From an uncultured Selenomonadaceae bacterium (lineage in GTDB: Bacteria > Bacillota > Negativicutes > Selenomonadales > Selenomonadaceae): a DNA stretch of 18,262 nt. Both the position numbers and the translations under genes were made by a program. The notes beneath the pieces were generated by a model that saw nothing but the letters and a program-made list of their open reading frames with translations, was not told where the DNA came from and did no database searches. Shown one piece after another: positions 1 to 7,143 of the stretch. The DNA lies in NCBI GenBank assembly GCA_945637225.1, contig CALZDE010000014.1, forward strand, positions 1 to 18,262. The letters are read 5' to 3'. The number at the start of each line of letters is the position of its first letter. Position 1 is the first letter of the stretch.

Positions 1-21
1 ACCACTGCGTCCATCTGCCAT
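1..21 (-). CDS. Start of a further Tad-locus gene (partial, leaves the window)
   Basis: An ATG at 21-19 on the minus strand opens a frame reading MADGRSG up to the window edge. It is preceded by GAGGTG at 33-28 with a 6-base spacer, a convincing ribosome binding site. It begins 15 bases after the secretin stop codon, so it is probably the next gene of the same operon. In Tad loci the secretin is often followed by a CpaE/TadZ-type ATPase or CpaD, but seven codons are too few to tell which. Confidence 0.55.
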
Positions 22-36
22 TGCTGTCACCTCATA

Positions 37-1443
37 TTATTTCTTTGACTTAGAACCGCCATTAGGATTTGGAATCTGAGTCAGGTCATAGGTACTTCTG
101 TTTTCTAAAGTTCTCTTGCCCTCATTCAGAACTTCCCTTGCCTTTTCACTGACCTTCACCTTATTCAAGCTATTAGTGTTAATCAGTGTAGGTGTAACTA
201 AAATAACGATTTCTCGTCTGTCTTTCTTATTAGTAGTATGCTTAAAGAACTCACCAATAATAGGAATGTCACCCAAAATAGGGAACTTCTTAACAACCTT
301 GGAATCATCATTATTCATCAGACCGCCAATAGCCATTGTCTGACCGTTAGGAATAACTACTGATGTAGATACTGTACGTGTAGTCAGGGCTGGAATTGTA
401 CCATAAGAATTGGAAATTGCATTAGCATAATCAAGACTGCTGACTTCTGCATCAATATTTGTCAAAATGTTGCCCTGAGTATCAATAGTTGGCTGAATGT
501 GCATTCTGATACCGTAATCCTTCCACTCAGTAGAAGGTGTCTGATCCTTGATTACCTGCACAGGAATCTGACCGCCAATTAAAAGGCTTGCTTCTTTGCC
601 ACTCATAGTAGTAACGTCAGGACGGGATAACACCTTTCCATCTGTCTTAGTGGTAACTGCCTGCACAAAGCCGTTTATATCTGAAAACAGACGACCTGTA
701 ACTTTGCGGAAGCTGTCACCGCCAAAGAATACATTAGGATTAGCAGTATCAACTGTTACTGAACCTGCTGAACTTTCAGTAGCAGGAGTAATTGATGAAG
801 CATTACCATACTGAATACCATATTGGTCATTGTTATTACCGCCCACATCCAGCACAACGATAGAAAGATTTATCTGCTTTGGGTTACGCATTTGAATGTT
901 ATTTATAACCTTAGAATTTACTCTGGTTGAAAACTTAGCGGCATTATCTGCATGAGCCTTGAAATACTCAACCTCGCTCCACTCTCCTTTTTCAACATAG
1001 AGAGAAGCTACATTCAAAGCTAAATCCATCTCATTTTGGTCTTCTACAAATCCAGTCAAAAGAATTTTCTTATTTTCGCCTGTACCTACTACCTCCACCT
1101 CTACATCAGGAAGGTGCATAGCCGCCTTAATAGCCTGTGCGGTAGCTTCATCAGTACCTTTAACCACCACAGTAAAATCCTGACGCATACCATCAGCAGT
1201 CCATACCATTAAGGTAGTAGAGCCTGCCAATTTACCAATAATACTTACATTTTCTTTATCAAATACTGCTACATCAGCAATGTTAGGATTTGCAATAGCA
1301 ATACGGATTATCTTGGAATTAGTTACACGCAACATCTGAGAATGGCTCACTTCCAGCATAATCTGTGCAGGTGCTGCATAAACTGGTGCTGCGGCACTGA
1401 TTACTGCTGTAGCCGCCATCATAGCTGCAAATTGCTTTATCAT
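37..1443 (-). CDS. cpaC: Tad/Flp pilus outer-membrane secretin (CpaC/RcpA)
   Basis: Forms the outer-membrane channel through which the Flp pilus leaves the cell. The 468-residue product has a signal peptide (residues 1-23, hydrophobic core ending at VYA). A pilus-secretin N domain follows at about 25-95 (ending in the VVVKG strand), then a BON-like stretch at about 105-160, and a secretin domain at about 190-425. The secretin domain ends in the family hallmark FPILGDIPIIGEFF followed by the beta-rich REIVILVTPTLI. The C-terminal tail is charged and ends GGSKSKK. Length is usual for CpaC. The start ATG is preceded by GGAAGGCAGG, lying in the last codons of the upstream cpaB gene 5 bases away, so the two are probably translationally coupled. 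An outer-membrane secretin points to a diderm host. Secretin family assignment is firm; membership of Tad rather than another system rests on the cpaB neighbour. Confidence 0.93.
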   Translation of the reverse strand: MIKQFAAMMAATAVISAAAPVYAAPAQIMLEVSHSQMLRVTNSKIIRIAIANPNIADVAVFDKENVSIIGKLAGSTTLMVWTADGMRQDFTVVVKGTDEATAQAIKAAMHLPDVEVEVVGTGENKKILLTGFVEDQNEMDLALNVASLYVEKGEWSEVEYFKAHADNAAKFSTRVNSKVINNIQMRNPKQINLSIVVLDVGGNNNDQYGIQYGNASSITPATESSAGSVTVDTANPNVFFGGDSFRKVTGRLFSDINGFVQAVTTKTDGKVLSRPDVTTMSGKEASLLIGGQIPVQVIKDQTPSTEWKDYGIRMHIQPTIDTQGNILTNIDAEVSSLDYANAISNSYGTIPALTTRTVSTSVVIPNGQTMAIGGLMNNDDSKVVKKFPILGDIPIIGEFFKHTTNKKDRREIVILVTPTLINTNSLNKVKVSEKAREVLNEGKRTLENRSTYDLTQIPNPNGGSKSKK

Positions 1444-1448
1444 AAATT

Positions 1449-2525
1449 TTACCTGCCTTCCCTAGTCTTATCTACCCCACGAAATACCTCAACACCGCCT
1501 GCTGGCTGCTGTGGAGCTGCTGTTGCAGGCTGACGAACTGGTGGCTGTGGAGCTGGAGGTGTCACCCTCTGCTGTGGAGCTGGTGCTGGTGCAGGAGCAC
1601 TTTCAGTTTTCTTATCAAGATCAACATAAGTGGTATATTCAGTGCTAAAGGTATAATTATCACGTGGCTTGAAAGGACGAAGCACCATGTACAGAATACC
1701 CTTCTTAGCTGCAGCTATCAGCTGTAAGCTCTGAGTTGGAGTTACTGCTAAAGTAGCGGTAGCCATAGCATCCTTGGCAGCATTAATATTGCCTTCGCCA
1801 CTGTCTTTGTTCTTGTCTTTACTATCCTTACCATCCTTGTTATCTTTGCTGGTGTCCTTACCTGAATCACTGCTCTTTGTATTCTTGCCATTAGAGTCGC
1901 TTTCAGCAGAAGAACCAGACTTATTCACACCTAAGAGAAGTACATTCTGAAGTACAACGCTGGATGTAATCTTTCCGCCATCCTTGCTTTCAGTTACAAG
2001 CATAATATCTACATAGTCACCGGCCTTAGCAAAACCCGCTACACCAGTAACATCGCTTATCGCTATTGACATAGCTCGGCAGTCAGGAGGAATTGTTCCC
2101 GTAAAGCCAGCCATGCGAGGATTGCTTAAGACCTTCTTTTTGGTGATGATATCACCGCTATAAATAGTTACACTAGCAGGAAGGTTGCGGATTTCTGCCA
2201 TATCCTTAATTGCACCGTCTGGTACAGAAGTTTCTGGCACCTCCACCATCTTCAGCATTTCATCCTTGATAATAGCTCTTGGATTAATATCCTGTTTAGC
2301 CGCTACTACCTTCACTAATGATACTGGTGGCTCTTTTCCTGCATTTTTATCGCTAGAATCATCCAGTGTAGTAAAGACAATAGCACCTAATAACAGACTC
2401 ACTAAGCCTGACGCTATAATCCAATAATGATATGGCATTTTATCAGTAAATTGCCCTATTTTATCCATTAGACCAGCGAATGGATTTTTTCGGCCTCCTG
2501 ATGATTTTGGTAGCTTAATAGCCAT
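1449..2525 (-). CDS. cpaB: Tad pilus assembly protein CpaB/RcpC
   Basis: Periplasmic pilus-assembly protein anchored in the inner membrane, thought to work with the secretin. The 358 residues hold a cytoplasmic N-terminus, one membrane segment (about 34-53), a SAF domain (about 69-140; PRAIIKDEML, YSGDIITKKKVL, then the conserved FAKAGDYVDIMLV) and an RcpC-type domain to about 295. Two parts look non-standard. A Ser/Asp/Lys-rich low-complexity insertion at about 201-246 splits the RcpC region, and a Pro/Ala/Gln-rich tail runs from about 309 to 342. The ATG is preceded by AAGGAAGG. It is the first gene of the minus-strand operon that continues into the secretin. A promoter candidate lies about 40 bases upstream. 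The family call rests on the SAF/RcpC layout and its place directly before the secretin. Confidence 0.9.
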   Translation of the reverse strand: MAIKLPKSSGGRKNPFAGLMDKIGQFTDKMPYHYWIIASGLVSLLLGAIVFTTLDDSSDKNAGKEPPVSLVKVVAAKQDINPRAIIKDEMLKMVEVPETSVPDGAIKDMAEIRNLPASVTIYSGDIITKKKVLSNPRMAGFTGTIPPDCRAMSIAISDVTGVAGFAKAGDYVDIMLVTESKDGGKITSSVVLQNVLLLGVNKSGSSAESDSNGKNTKSSDSGKDTSKDNKDGKDSKDKNKDSGEGNINAAKDAMATATLAVTPTQSLQLIAAAKKGILYMVLRPFKPRDNYTFSTEYTTYVDLDKKTESAPAPAPAPQQRVTPPAPQPPVRQPATAAPQQPAGGVEVFRGVDKTREGR

Positions 2526-2566
2526 ACATACCCTTCCTTTGCTTTCATGTTGCTTTCCATAAGGAA

Positions 2567-2595
2567 ATCATACTATTTGAATTGAAAAAATGCAA
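2567..2595 (-). promoter_or_regulatory. Candidate promoter for the cpaB-cpaC operon
   Basis: On the minus strand, TTGCAT (2595-2590), a 17-base spacer and TATGAT (2572-2567) fit a housekeeping-sigma promoter: 3 of 6 in the -35 box and 5 of 6 in the -10 box. The predicted start near 2560 gives a leader of about 35 bases ahead of cpaB. Confidence 0.45.
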
Positions 2596-2773
2596 CTGTA
2601 AAGGCAATATTTTTAAGCGATATTACATATACAACATATAGAATTATGTTACTGTTACATTTTCTCACTAATTATTTTAGCAAATAAATTTATAAATTGC
2701 AATATAAATCGTTATATTTTCAGACTTTTTTCAATTTTTTTTACATGTAACTCAGCAGTTTTAATTTATTTTA

Positions 2774-2803
2774 TTGCAAAATACCTTAAACATAGTGTAA
2801 AAT
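2774..2803 (+). promoter_or_regulatory. Candidate promoter for the prepilin peptidase gene
   Basis: TTGCAA (2774-2779), an 18-base spacer and TAAAAT (2798-2803) give a plausible promoter. The start would be near 2810, about 25 bases before the ATG. The AAGGAGG ribosome binding site follows at 2821-2827. Confidence 0.45.
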
Positions 2804-2835
2804 ATCAATGATGTTTACTAAAGGAGGAACCTTAA

Positions 2836-3516
2836 ATGCTTTTAACAGAATCCAATTCCACCCTCACTATGATAATACTTGCCTTTGCCGTAATGGGACT
2901 TCCTCAGTGCGGTTTACTGGCTATCAATTACCTTTATCAGAAAAACCAGCAAGCTCTGACCTTTCCTGAAAAGCTTGGCAAGAAAACTCCTGCCAGAGAT
3001 ATGATGTATCTAGTCTTTGGCTGTTTTACTTACTTAGGCATGCTTTTCATCCTGCCTGCCTCCACCATGAGCATTCTGCTTCTGCAAATTCTCTTTGTCA
3101 CTCTTAGCCTTATGGTAATCTGCACTGACCTCGACCAGCAGGTAATATTAGATGCTGTAAATCTTGTACTGGCCATCGGTGGTATTCTCTTTATCTTTGC
3201 CGCCGGCCTGCCCTTTATGGAGCACATCTTAACAGGACTCGGAAGCGGATTGGCTTTTCTCCTGCTCGCTATCGTAACTCGTGGCGGTATCGGTGGCGGT
3301 GATATCAAATTTATGGCGGCACTTGGTTTATGGCTTGGCTATAGCGGTATCATAAATGCTTTTATGATCGGTGCCGTATTGGGCGGTATCGTAGCCCTCA
3401 TGCTGATGATTACCAAACGATTAAAACGCGGAGACCTTTTTGCTTACGGTGCTTATTATGCCATAGGGGGCATGATTGCTTTTGTAATAAAATTCTCTCC
3501 GGTCTTTGCTCAGTAA
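2836..3516 (+). CDS. cpaA: Prepilin peptidase, type IV leader peptidase (CpaA/TadV type)
   Basis: Inner-membrane aspartyl protease (family A24) that removes the leader peptide of Flp prepilins. The 226-residue protein is almost entirely hydrophobic, with about six or seven membrane segments. The two catalytic regions are visible: the acidic stretch TDLDQQVILD (97-106) and the glycine-rich GGIGGGDIKF with Asp156. It is shorter than PilD-type peptidases (about 280 residues) and lacks the cysteine-pair N-terminal methylase domain, as is usual for CpaA/TadV. The start is set by AAGGAGG 8 bases upstream of the ATG. It is transcribed divergently from cpaB and cpaC, and its stop lies 3 bases from the stop of the EAL regulator. 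Assignment to the Tad branch comes from length and neighbours. Confidence 0.9.
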   Translation: MLLTESNSTLTMIILAFAVMGLPQCGLLAINYLYQKNQQALTFPEKLGKKTPARDMMYLVFGCFTYLGMLFILPASTMSILLLQILFVTLSLMVICTDLDQQVILDAVNLVLAIGGILFIFAAGLPFMEHILTGLGSGLAFLLLAIVTRGGIGGGDIKFMAALGLWLGYSGIINAFMIGAVLGGIVALMLMITKRLKRGDLFAYGAYYAIGGMIAFVIKFSPVFAQ

Positions 3517-3519
3517 TTT

Positions 3520-5235
3520 TTAGCCTTCGATATCTTCATCTGCCAGATTTTCCAGCATTTCCATGCAGTCACCGCTAGGCATAGGACGGGCAAAGTAATA
3601 GCCCTGAATCTTACGGCAGCCCAGCTCAGTCAGAAGGTCGAGCTGTTCCTTTGTCTCTACACCTTCTACTATGATATCCATTTCGAGCCACTTTGTCATC
3701 TGAATAATGCTCTTCATAATGATGGCAGCTCGTGGAGATTTTTCTAATTCATGAACAAAACTCATATCTATCTTCAGCACATCCACTGGAAGGTTCTTCA
3801 GCATGTCAAGGGAAGAATAGCCACTGCCAAAGTCATCCATCATTACCTGGAAACCATAGGCCTGAAGTCTCTTTAAGACCTTGATAAGCTGCTGAGGATT
3901 TTCTATGTATGCGCTTTCGGTAATTTCTAATTTCAGCATAGAGGACTTCAAGTTGTACTTGCGCAACAGTCCCTGCAGAATCTCAATAAAACCTGTATCG
4001 TAGAGGTTAAGGCGTGACATATTTACAGATATCGGTATAACAGGAAGCCCGCGGTCTCTCTGACTGCTGAGGAATTTGCATGCTTCCTCCCACATATAAT
4101 GGTCAAGTCTGGCAATAAAGCCATTCTTTTCAAAAATAGCCATGAATTTATCTGGTCTGAGCATTCCCTGATTTGGATGAATCCATCTTACAAGTGCCTC
4201 AGCCGCTACTGGCTTGCCTGTCTCTACATCGAATACCGGCTGTAAGTACATGGTAAACTGACGGCTGTCCAAAGCCAGCTCCATCTCCCTGACAATCATC
4301 TGCTCCTCAATCATGGTAGTGCGGAGACGTTCATCGTATACAGCGTAACGCTCATTGTACTTGCCTTTTACTGTATTGAGTGCCATGTGTGCCCTGTCAA
4401 GCATCTGACTGACGGATATATAAATATTATCTACATTGTATATACCAGCGTAGAAAACAAGATTGCGGTAAATTGCCAGAGAATTCATTACGCCGTCCAT
4501 TCCCTGCAATACAAGCTCAATGTCCAGCATATCCTTTGGAACACAGATAGCAAACTGGTCTGCGGAAATTCGTCCAGCTATGCCACGTTTGCCTGCTATG
4601 GTCTTAAAATAGGTAGCCGCAGTACGGAGTATCATATCGCCAGTTTCCATATTGAAAAGCTCATTGATAACCTTGAAACAGCTGATGTTAAAATAAGCAA
4701 TACTGTAACGTACATCACGATTTTCTTGAATCATGCTTGCCGCTTTTGCCAAAAATGCTTCATGATTATATATGCCAGTAAGACGGTCTATTTCAATGTT
4801 GTGGCGCATTTCACGAAGCTGAACATCCTGTGCGGCCTGTTCCATCTTACGCCATTCATTTTCCATGCGAGCCATGACGTTATGAACACGGCAACGGACT
4901 ATTGTAGGATTATAAGGCTTGGTAATGAAGTCTGCCGCTCCACGCTCCATGGCTTGAACTTCACTATTAACAGCTCCCTGAGATGTGGTGACAATAACAG
5001 GAATCTGATTGAGCTTTTCGCTCTTATGCATAATGCTTAAAAGCTCCATACCGCCCATGATAGGCATTACTAAATCCAGCATTACAATGTCAATGCGCTG
5101 GCTCTCTATAATATCCAGTGCCTCCTGTCCATTTCCTGCTTCTACAATTTGATAATCCTCCGCAAAAAACTGTGCCAATATCGCCCTGTTAATTTCTACA
5201 TCATCCACAATCAGCATAGTCAGTCTGTCATTCAT
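3520..5235 (-). CDS. Response regulator with degenerate GGDEF and intact EAL domain (c-di-GMP phosphodiesterase)
   Basis: A cytoplasmic 571-residue regulator. The REC domain (1-125) has acidic pair D11/D12, phospho-acceptor D54 (MLDLVMP), T83/T84 and K106 (TKP). The GGDEF domain (about 145-300) is degenerate: RISADQF replaces RxGGDEF and FNISCFK replaces the Asp-containing metal motif, so it should not make c-di-GMP. The EAL domain (about 310-560) keeps AEALVRW, NMSR, LEITES, MDDFGSGYSSL, LKIDMSF, EGVET and QGYYFARP, so it should hydrolyse c-di-GMP. The frame is open to 5292, but I place the start at the ATG at 5235: GGAG lies 6 bases upstream, and a TGCTATAAT element at 5289-5281 would start transcription after the upstream alternative. 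No cognate histidine kinase is in the window. Its place beside tad genes suggests a link to pilus expression or surface attachment, which is inference. Confidence 0.9.
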   Translation of the reverse strand: MNDRLTMLIVDDVEINRAILAQFFAEDYQIVEAGNGQEALDIIESQRIDIVMLDLVMPIMGGMELLSIMHKSEKLNQIPVIVTTSQGAVNSEVQAMERGAADFITKPYNPTIVRCRVHNVMARMENEWRKMEQAAQDVQLREMRHNIEIDRLTGIYNHEAFLAKAASMIQENRDVRYSIAYFNISCFKVINELFNMETGDMILRTAATYFKTIAGKRGIAGRISADQFAICVPKDMLDIELVLQGMDGVMNSLAIYRNLVFYAGIYNVDNIYISVSQMLDRAHMALNTVKGKYNERYAVYDERLRTTMIEEQMIVREMELALDSRQFTMYLQPVFDVETGKPVAAEALVRWIHPNQGMLRPDKFMAIFEKNGFIARLDHYMWEEACKFLSSQRDRGLPVIPISVNMSRLNLYDTGFIEILQGLLRKYNLKSSMLKLEITESAYIENPQQLIKVLKRLQAYGFQVMMDDFGSGYSSLDMLKNLPVDVLKIDMSFVHELEKSPRAAIIMKSIIQMTKWLEMDIIVEGVETKEQLDLLTELGCRKIQGYYFARPMPSGDCMEMLENLADEDIEG

Positions 5236-5280
5236 GATAAGCTCCGCCTCTCCGTACAAAGTTTCATAACCTTGCTTATA

Positions 5281-5289
5281 ATTATAGCA
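5281..5289 (-). promoter_or_regulatory. Extended -10 promoter of the REC-GGDEF-EAL gene
   Basis: The minus strand reads TGCTATAAT, a perfect -10 hexamer with the TGn extension. No good -35 box is visible, as is common for extended -10 promoters. Transcription would begin near 5274, about 40 bases before the ATG at 5235, which supports that start. Confidence 0.6.
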
Positions 5290-5352
5290 CAAAATACAAC
5301 AATATTACACAAATATTATGTAAGTTTTTATAAATAATTCTTTTTACCTATT

Positions 5353-5401
5353 ATCCTACCTCACAGGACTTTTATCCTATGTAAACTGATAAAAAATCCT
5401 A
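5353..5401. repeat. Three ATCCTA direct repeats at 21-22 base spacing
   Basis: ATCCTA occurs at 5353-5358, 5374-5379 and 5396-5401; the first two are extended to TTATCCTA. The spacing is close to two helical turns. The repeats lie about 65 to 120 bases upstream of the extended -10 element of the EAL gene. They could be operator half-sites, though chance in an AT-rich spacer cannot be excluded. Confidence 0.35.
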
Positions 5402-5420
5402 TTAAAAATAAGAATAATCA

Positions 5421-5461
5421 AAGAAAAATCCTCTGTAACAGTACAAACCGTCACAGAGGAT
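5421..5461 (-). terminator. Intrinsic terminator after the alanine symporter gene
   Basis: On the minus strand ATCCTCTGT (5461-5453) pairs perfectly with ACAGAGGAT (5436-5428) around a 16-base loop and is followed by TTTTCTT. It lies 45 bases past the stop codon of the symporter gene, as expected for a rho-independent terminator. Confidence 0.85.
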
Positions 5462-5506
5462 ATATACACATCAGTTTCAGAAGATATTTTCAAGCAAACT
5501 GTAAAA

Positions 5507-6889
5507 TTACTTATCAGCTTCAATTACGTTCTTCTGATAATCATCACTTTCAGCTAAAATATCCTTATTGAGCCACAGGAGACAGATAAGGTTTGGTATT
5601 GCCATAAGTCCATTCGCTGTATCGGAGAAGTCCCATACAAGTGAAAGTGTCTGAGTAGCACCGATGTAGGTAACAAAGGAGAAAATAGTACGATACGCAA
5701 CGATGATATCGTGATTATCTACAAGATACTCCAGAGCCTTCTCACCGTAGTACTCCCATCCTAAAATGGTTGAGAATGCAAACAGTGCTAAGGAAACGGA
5801 AACGATAACCTTTGCATGTACACCAAATACAGAGCTGAATGCTAAAATGGTAAGCTGTGCACCTGATACAACCTTGCCGGTTTCTGGGTCAATAGTACCT
5901 AAAGCACCAGAGGAAGCGATTACCAGACCAGTCAGTACGCAGATAATCATGGTATCAAAGAAGGTACCGGTCATATTTACATAGCCCTGACGGGAAGCAT
6001 GGTCAGTCTTAGCTGCCGCAGCCGCAATAGGAGCAGAACCAAGGCCTGCCTCATTGGAGAATACACCACGAGCAACACCCCAGCGCATAGCAGTCAGCAT
6101 GGAAGCAATGATAGAACCGCCAACACCGCCAGCTACAGCCTCAGGAGCAAAAGCCATACGGAAGATTTCAGCAACACCAGCTGGGATATTGCCGATATTT
6201 ACAACGATAGCTACGAGGGCAACTACAATGTAGAAAGCCGCCATAGTTGGAACTACGATAGAGGATACTGCACCGATGGAACGAATACCACGAAGCAGTA
6301 CAGACATACATAAAATAACGAGAATAGAACCGATGAGGGCTGGGTCAATGTTGAAGCTGGATTCAAATGCTGCCGCAATGGAATTAGCCTGAGTCATGTT
6401 ACCAATACCAAAGGAAGCACATACAGCAAATGCAGAGAACAGAACAGCCAAAGCCTTACCAGTGAAACCGCCGATACCATTCTTCATGGCATACATAGGA
6501 CCGCCTGCCATCTCACCAAGCTTATTGGTCTCGCGGTATTTAACAGCCAGTACAGACTCTGCATATTTAGTGGAAAGACCAAATGCCGCAGAAATCCACA
6601 TCCATACGATAGCACCAGGGCCACCGAGAACCATCGCTGTAGAAACACCTACGATATTACCAGTACCAACAGTTGCGGAAAGGGCAATCATCAGAGACTG
6701 GAAAGGAGTAACATCGCCTTCGGTGTTATCCTTCTTCTTCATAATCATTTTTACTGCATAAGGCAGATTAAGCCATGGTCTGAACTTCAAGCGGATAGTA
6801 AGGAATACACCAGTACCTACCAGAAAGAACAGCATGACAGGGCCCCAGACGAAATCATTTACCTGGGACATAACAGCTGCAAAATCCAT
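5507..6889 (-). CDS. Sodium:alanine/glycine symporter, AGCS family
   Basis: Inner-membrane carrier that takes up alanine and/or glycine with sodium. The 460-residue protein has about ten or eleven hydrophobic segments and the family signature ALSATVGTGNIVGVSTA near residues 70-86, followed by GGPGAIVWMW. The conserved GVARGVFSNEAGLGSAPIAAAA block lies in the second half (about 269-290). Length is typical of AlsT/DagA-type carriers and nothing is missing. The ATG has AGGAGG 8 bases upstream. It is a single transcription unit: its own promoter and a leader of about 180 nt with an intrinsic terminator lie upstream, and another terminator lies downstream. The leader suggests control by early termination. 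The substrate (alanine, glycine or D-alanine) cannot be told from the sequence. Confidence 0.93.
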   Translation of the reverse strand: MDFAAVMSQVNDFVWGPVMLFFLVGTGVFLTIRLKFRPWLNLPYAVKMIMKKKDNTEGDVTPFQSLMIALSATVGTGNIVGVSTAMVLGGPGAIVWMWISAAFGLSTKYAESVLAVKYRETNKLGEMAGGPMYAMKNGIGGFTGKALAVLFSAFAVCASFGIGNMTQANSIAAAFESSFNIDPALIGSILVILCMSVLLRGIRSIGAVSSIVVPTMAAFYIVVALVAIVVNIGNIPAGVAEIFRMAFAPEAVAGGVGGSIIASMLTAMRWGVARGVFSNEAGLGSAPIAAAAAKTDHASRQGYVNMTGTFFDTMIICVLTGLVIASSGALGTIDPETGKVVSGAQLTILAFSSVFGVHAKVIVSVSLALFAFSTILGWEYYGEKALEYLVDNHDIIVAYRTIFSFVTYIGATQTLSLVWDFSDTANGLMAIPNLICLLWLNKDILAESDDYQKNVIEADK

Positions 6890-7072
6890 AAGAAATTCCT
6901 CCTAATTATAAATTCAGAGCTTTTGCAAAAATAAAAGGCCCGTATCCTAATGAAATGCAATAGGATACAAGACCTCATTGTCTACATCCGCTCCAGCATG
7001 CCTACCCTAACTGCTTCACATCTATTGTGTAAAACATGTTTTTTTACAGTAGACATAAGTAAAATAATTACG
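6890..7072 (-). promoter_or_regulatory. Structured 5' leader of the symporter gene, riboswitch-like candidate
   Basis: About 183 bases of predicted leader. Minus-strand TGTCTAC (7055-7049) can pair with GTAGACA (6985-6979) to close a domain. Directly next to it TGTAAAA (7048-7042) pairs with TTTTACA (7034-7028), so the two helices could stack. A 42-base segment follows inside the closed domain, and the intrinsic terminator begins 3 bases after the closing helix. AGAC of the closing helix could alternatively pair with GUCU of the terminator, and UUAGGGUA upstream could pair with UAUCCUA of the terminator. Both would break the terminator. I recognise no known riboswitch class here. Confidence 0.45.
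6927..6975 (-). terminator. Intrinsic terminator inside the symporter leader (attenuator)
   Basis: On the minus strand AGGTCT-T-GTATCCTA (6975-6961) pairs with TAGGATAC-GGGCCT (6949-6936), giving 14 base pairs with two G-U wobbles and one bulged T, an 11-base loop and then TTTATTTTT. It ends about 38 bases before the symporter ATG. It could also serve as the distant terminator of the gene ending at 7144, but a strong promoter between that gene and the hairpin favours a leader attenuator. Confidence 0.75.
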
Positions 7073-7078
7073 GAATAA

Positions 7079-7107
7079 ATTATAAATTATTTTTCTCTTT
7101 TTGTAAA
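7079..7107 (-). promoter_or_regulatory. Promoter of the alanine symporter gene
   Basis: Minus-strand TTTACA (7107-7102), a 17-base spacer and TATAAT (7084-7079) form a near-consensus promoter, with 5 of 6 and 6 of 6 matches. The start would be near 7072, giving a leader of about 183 bases. Confidence 0.7.
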
Positions 7108-7143
7108 GAGGTATTTTATAATGTTTTATAATGTTTTTTGTAT

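Larger units (their letters stand above)
2526..2835. other. Divergent intergenic region between cpaB and the prepilin peptidase gene
   Basis: 310 very AT-rich bases with no credible open reading frame. It carries a promoter candidate towards each side (listed separately) and the two ribosome binding sites. About 170 bases in the middle hold no structure that I can name. Confidence 0.8.

Noticed and set aside
4387..5040. 217-codon plus-strand open frame inside the EAL regulator gene
   Set aside because: It lies wholly antisense to a gene with clear REC and GGDEF domains, has no ribosome binding site, and its translation is rich in Cys, His and Ile without domain character.
5236..5292. Longer start of the REC-GGDEF-EAL protein
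   Set aside because: The extra 19 residues do not belong to a REC domain, lack a ribosome binding site, and the TGCTATAAT promoter would start the RNA inside this stretch.
6982..6999. Five-codon leader peptide MLERM
   Set aside because: It has an AGGG ahead of the ATG but no alanine or glycine codons, so classical amino-acid attenuation is not supported.
6890..7072. Glycine riboswitch or T-box in the symporter leader
   Set aside because: I could not find the conserved core sequences of either class. The leader does show TATCCTA-type pairing and a terminator, so it is reported as an unassigned candidate. A covariance search would settle this.
7095..7110. CTCTTT/AAAGAG hairpin as terminator of the gene ending at 7144
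   Set aside because: On the minus strand it is followed by A-rich sequence rather than a T tract, and it overlaps the -35 box of the symporter promoter.
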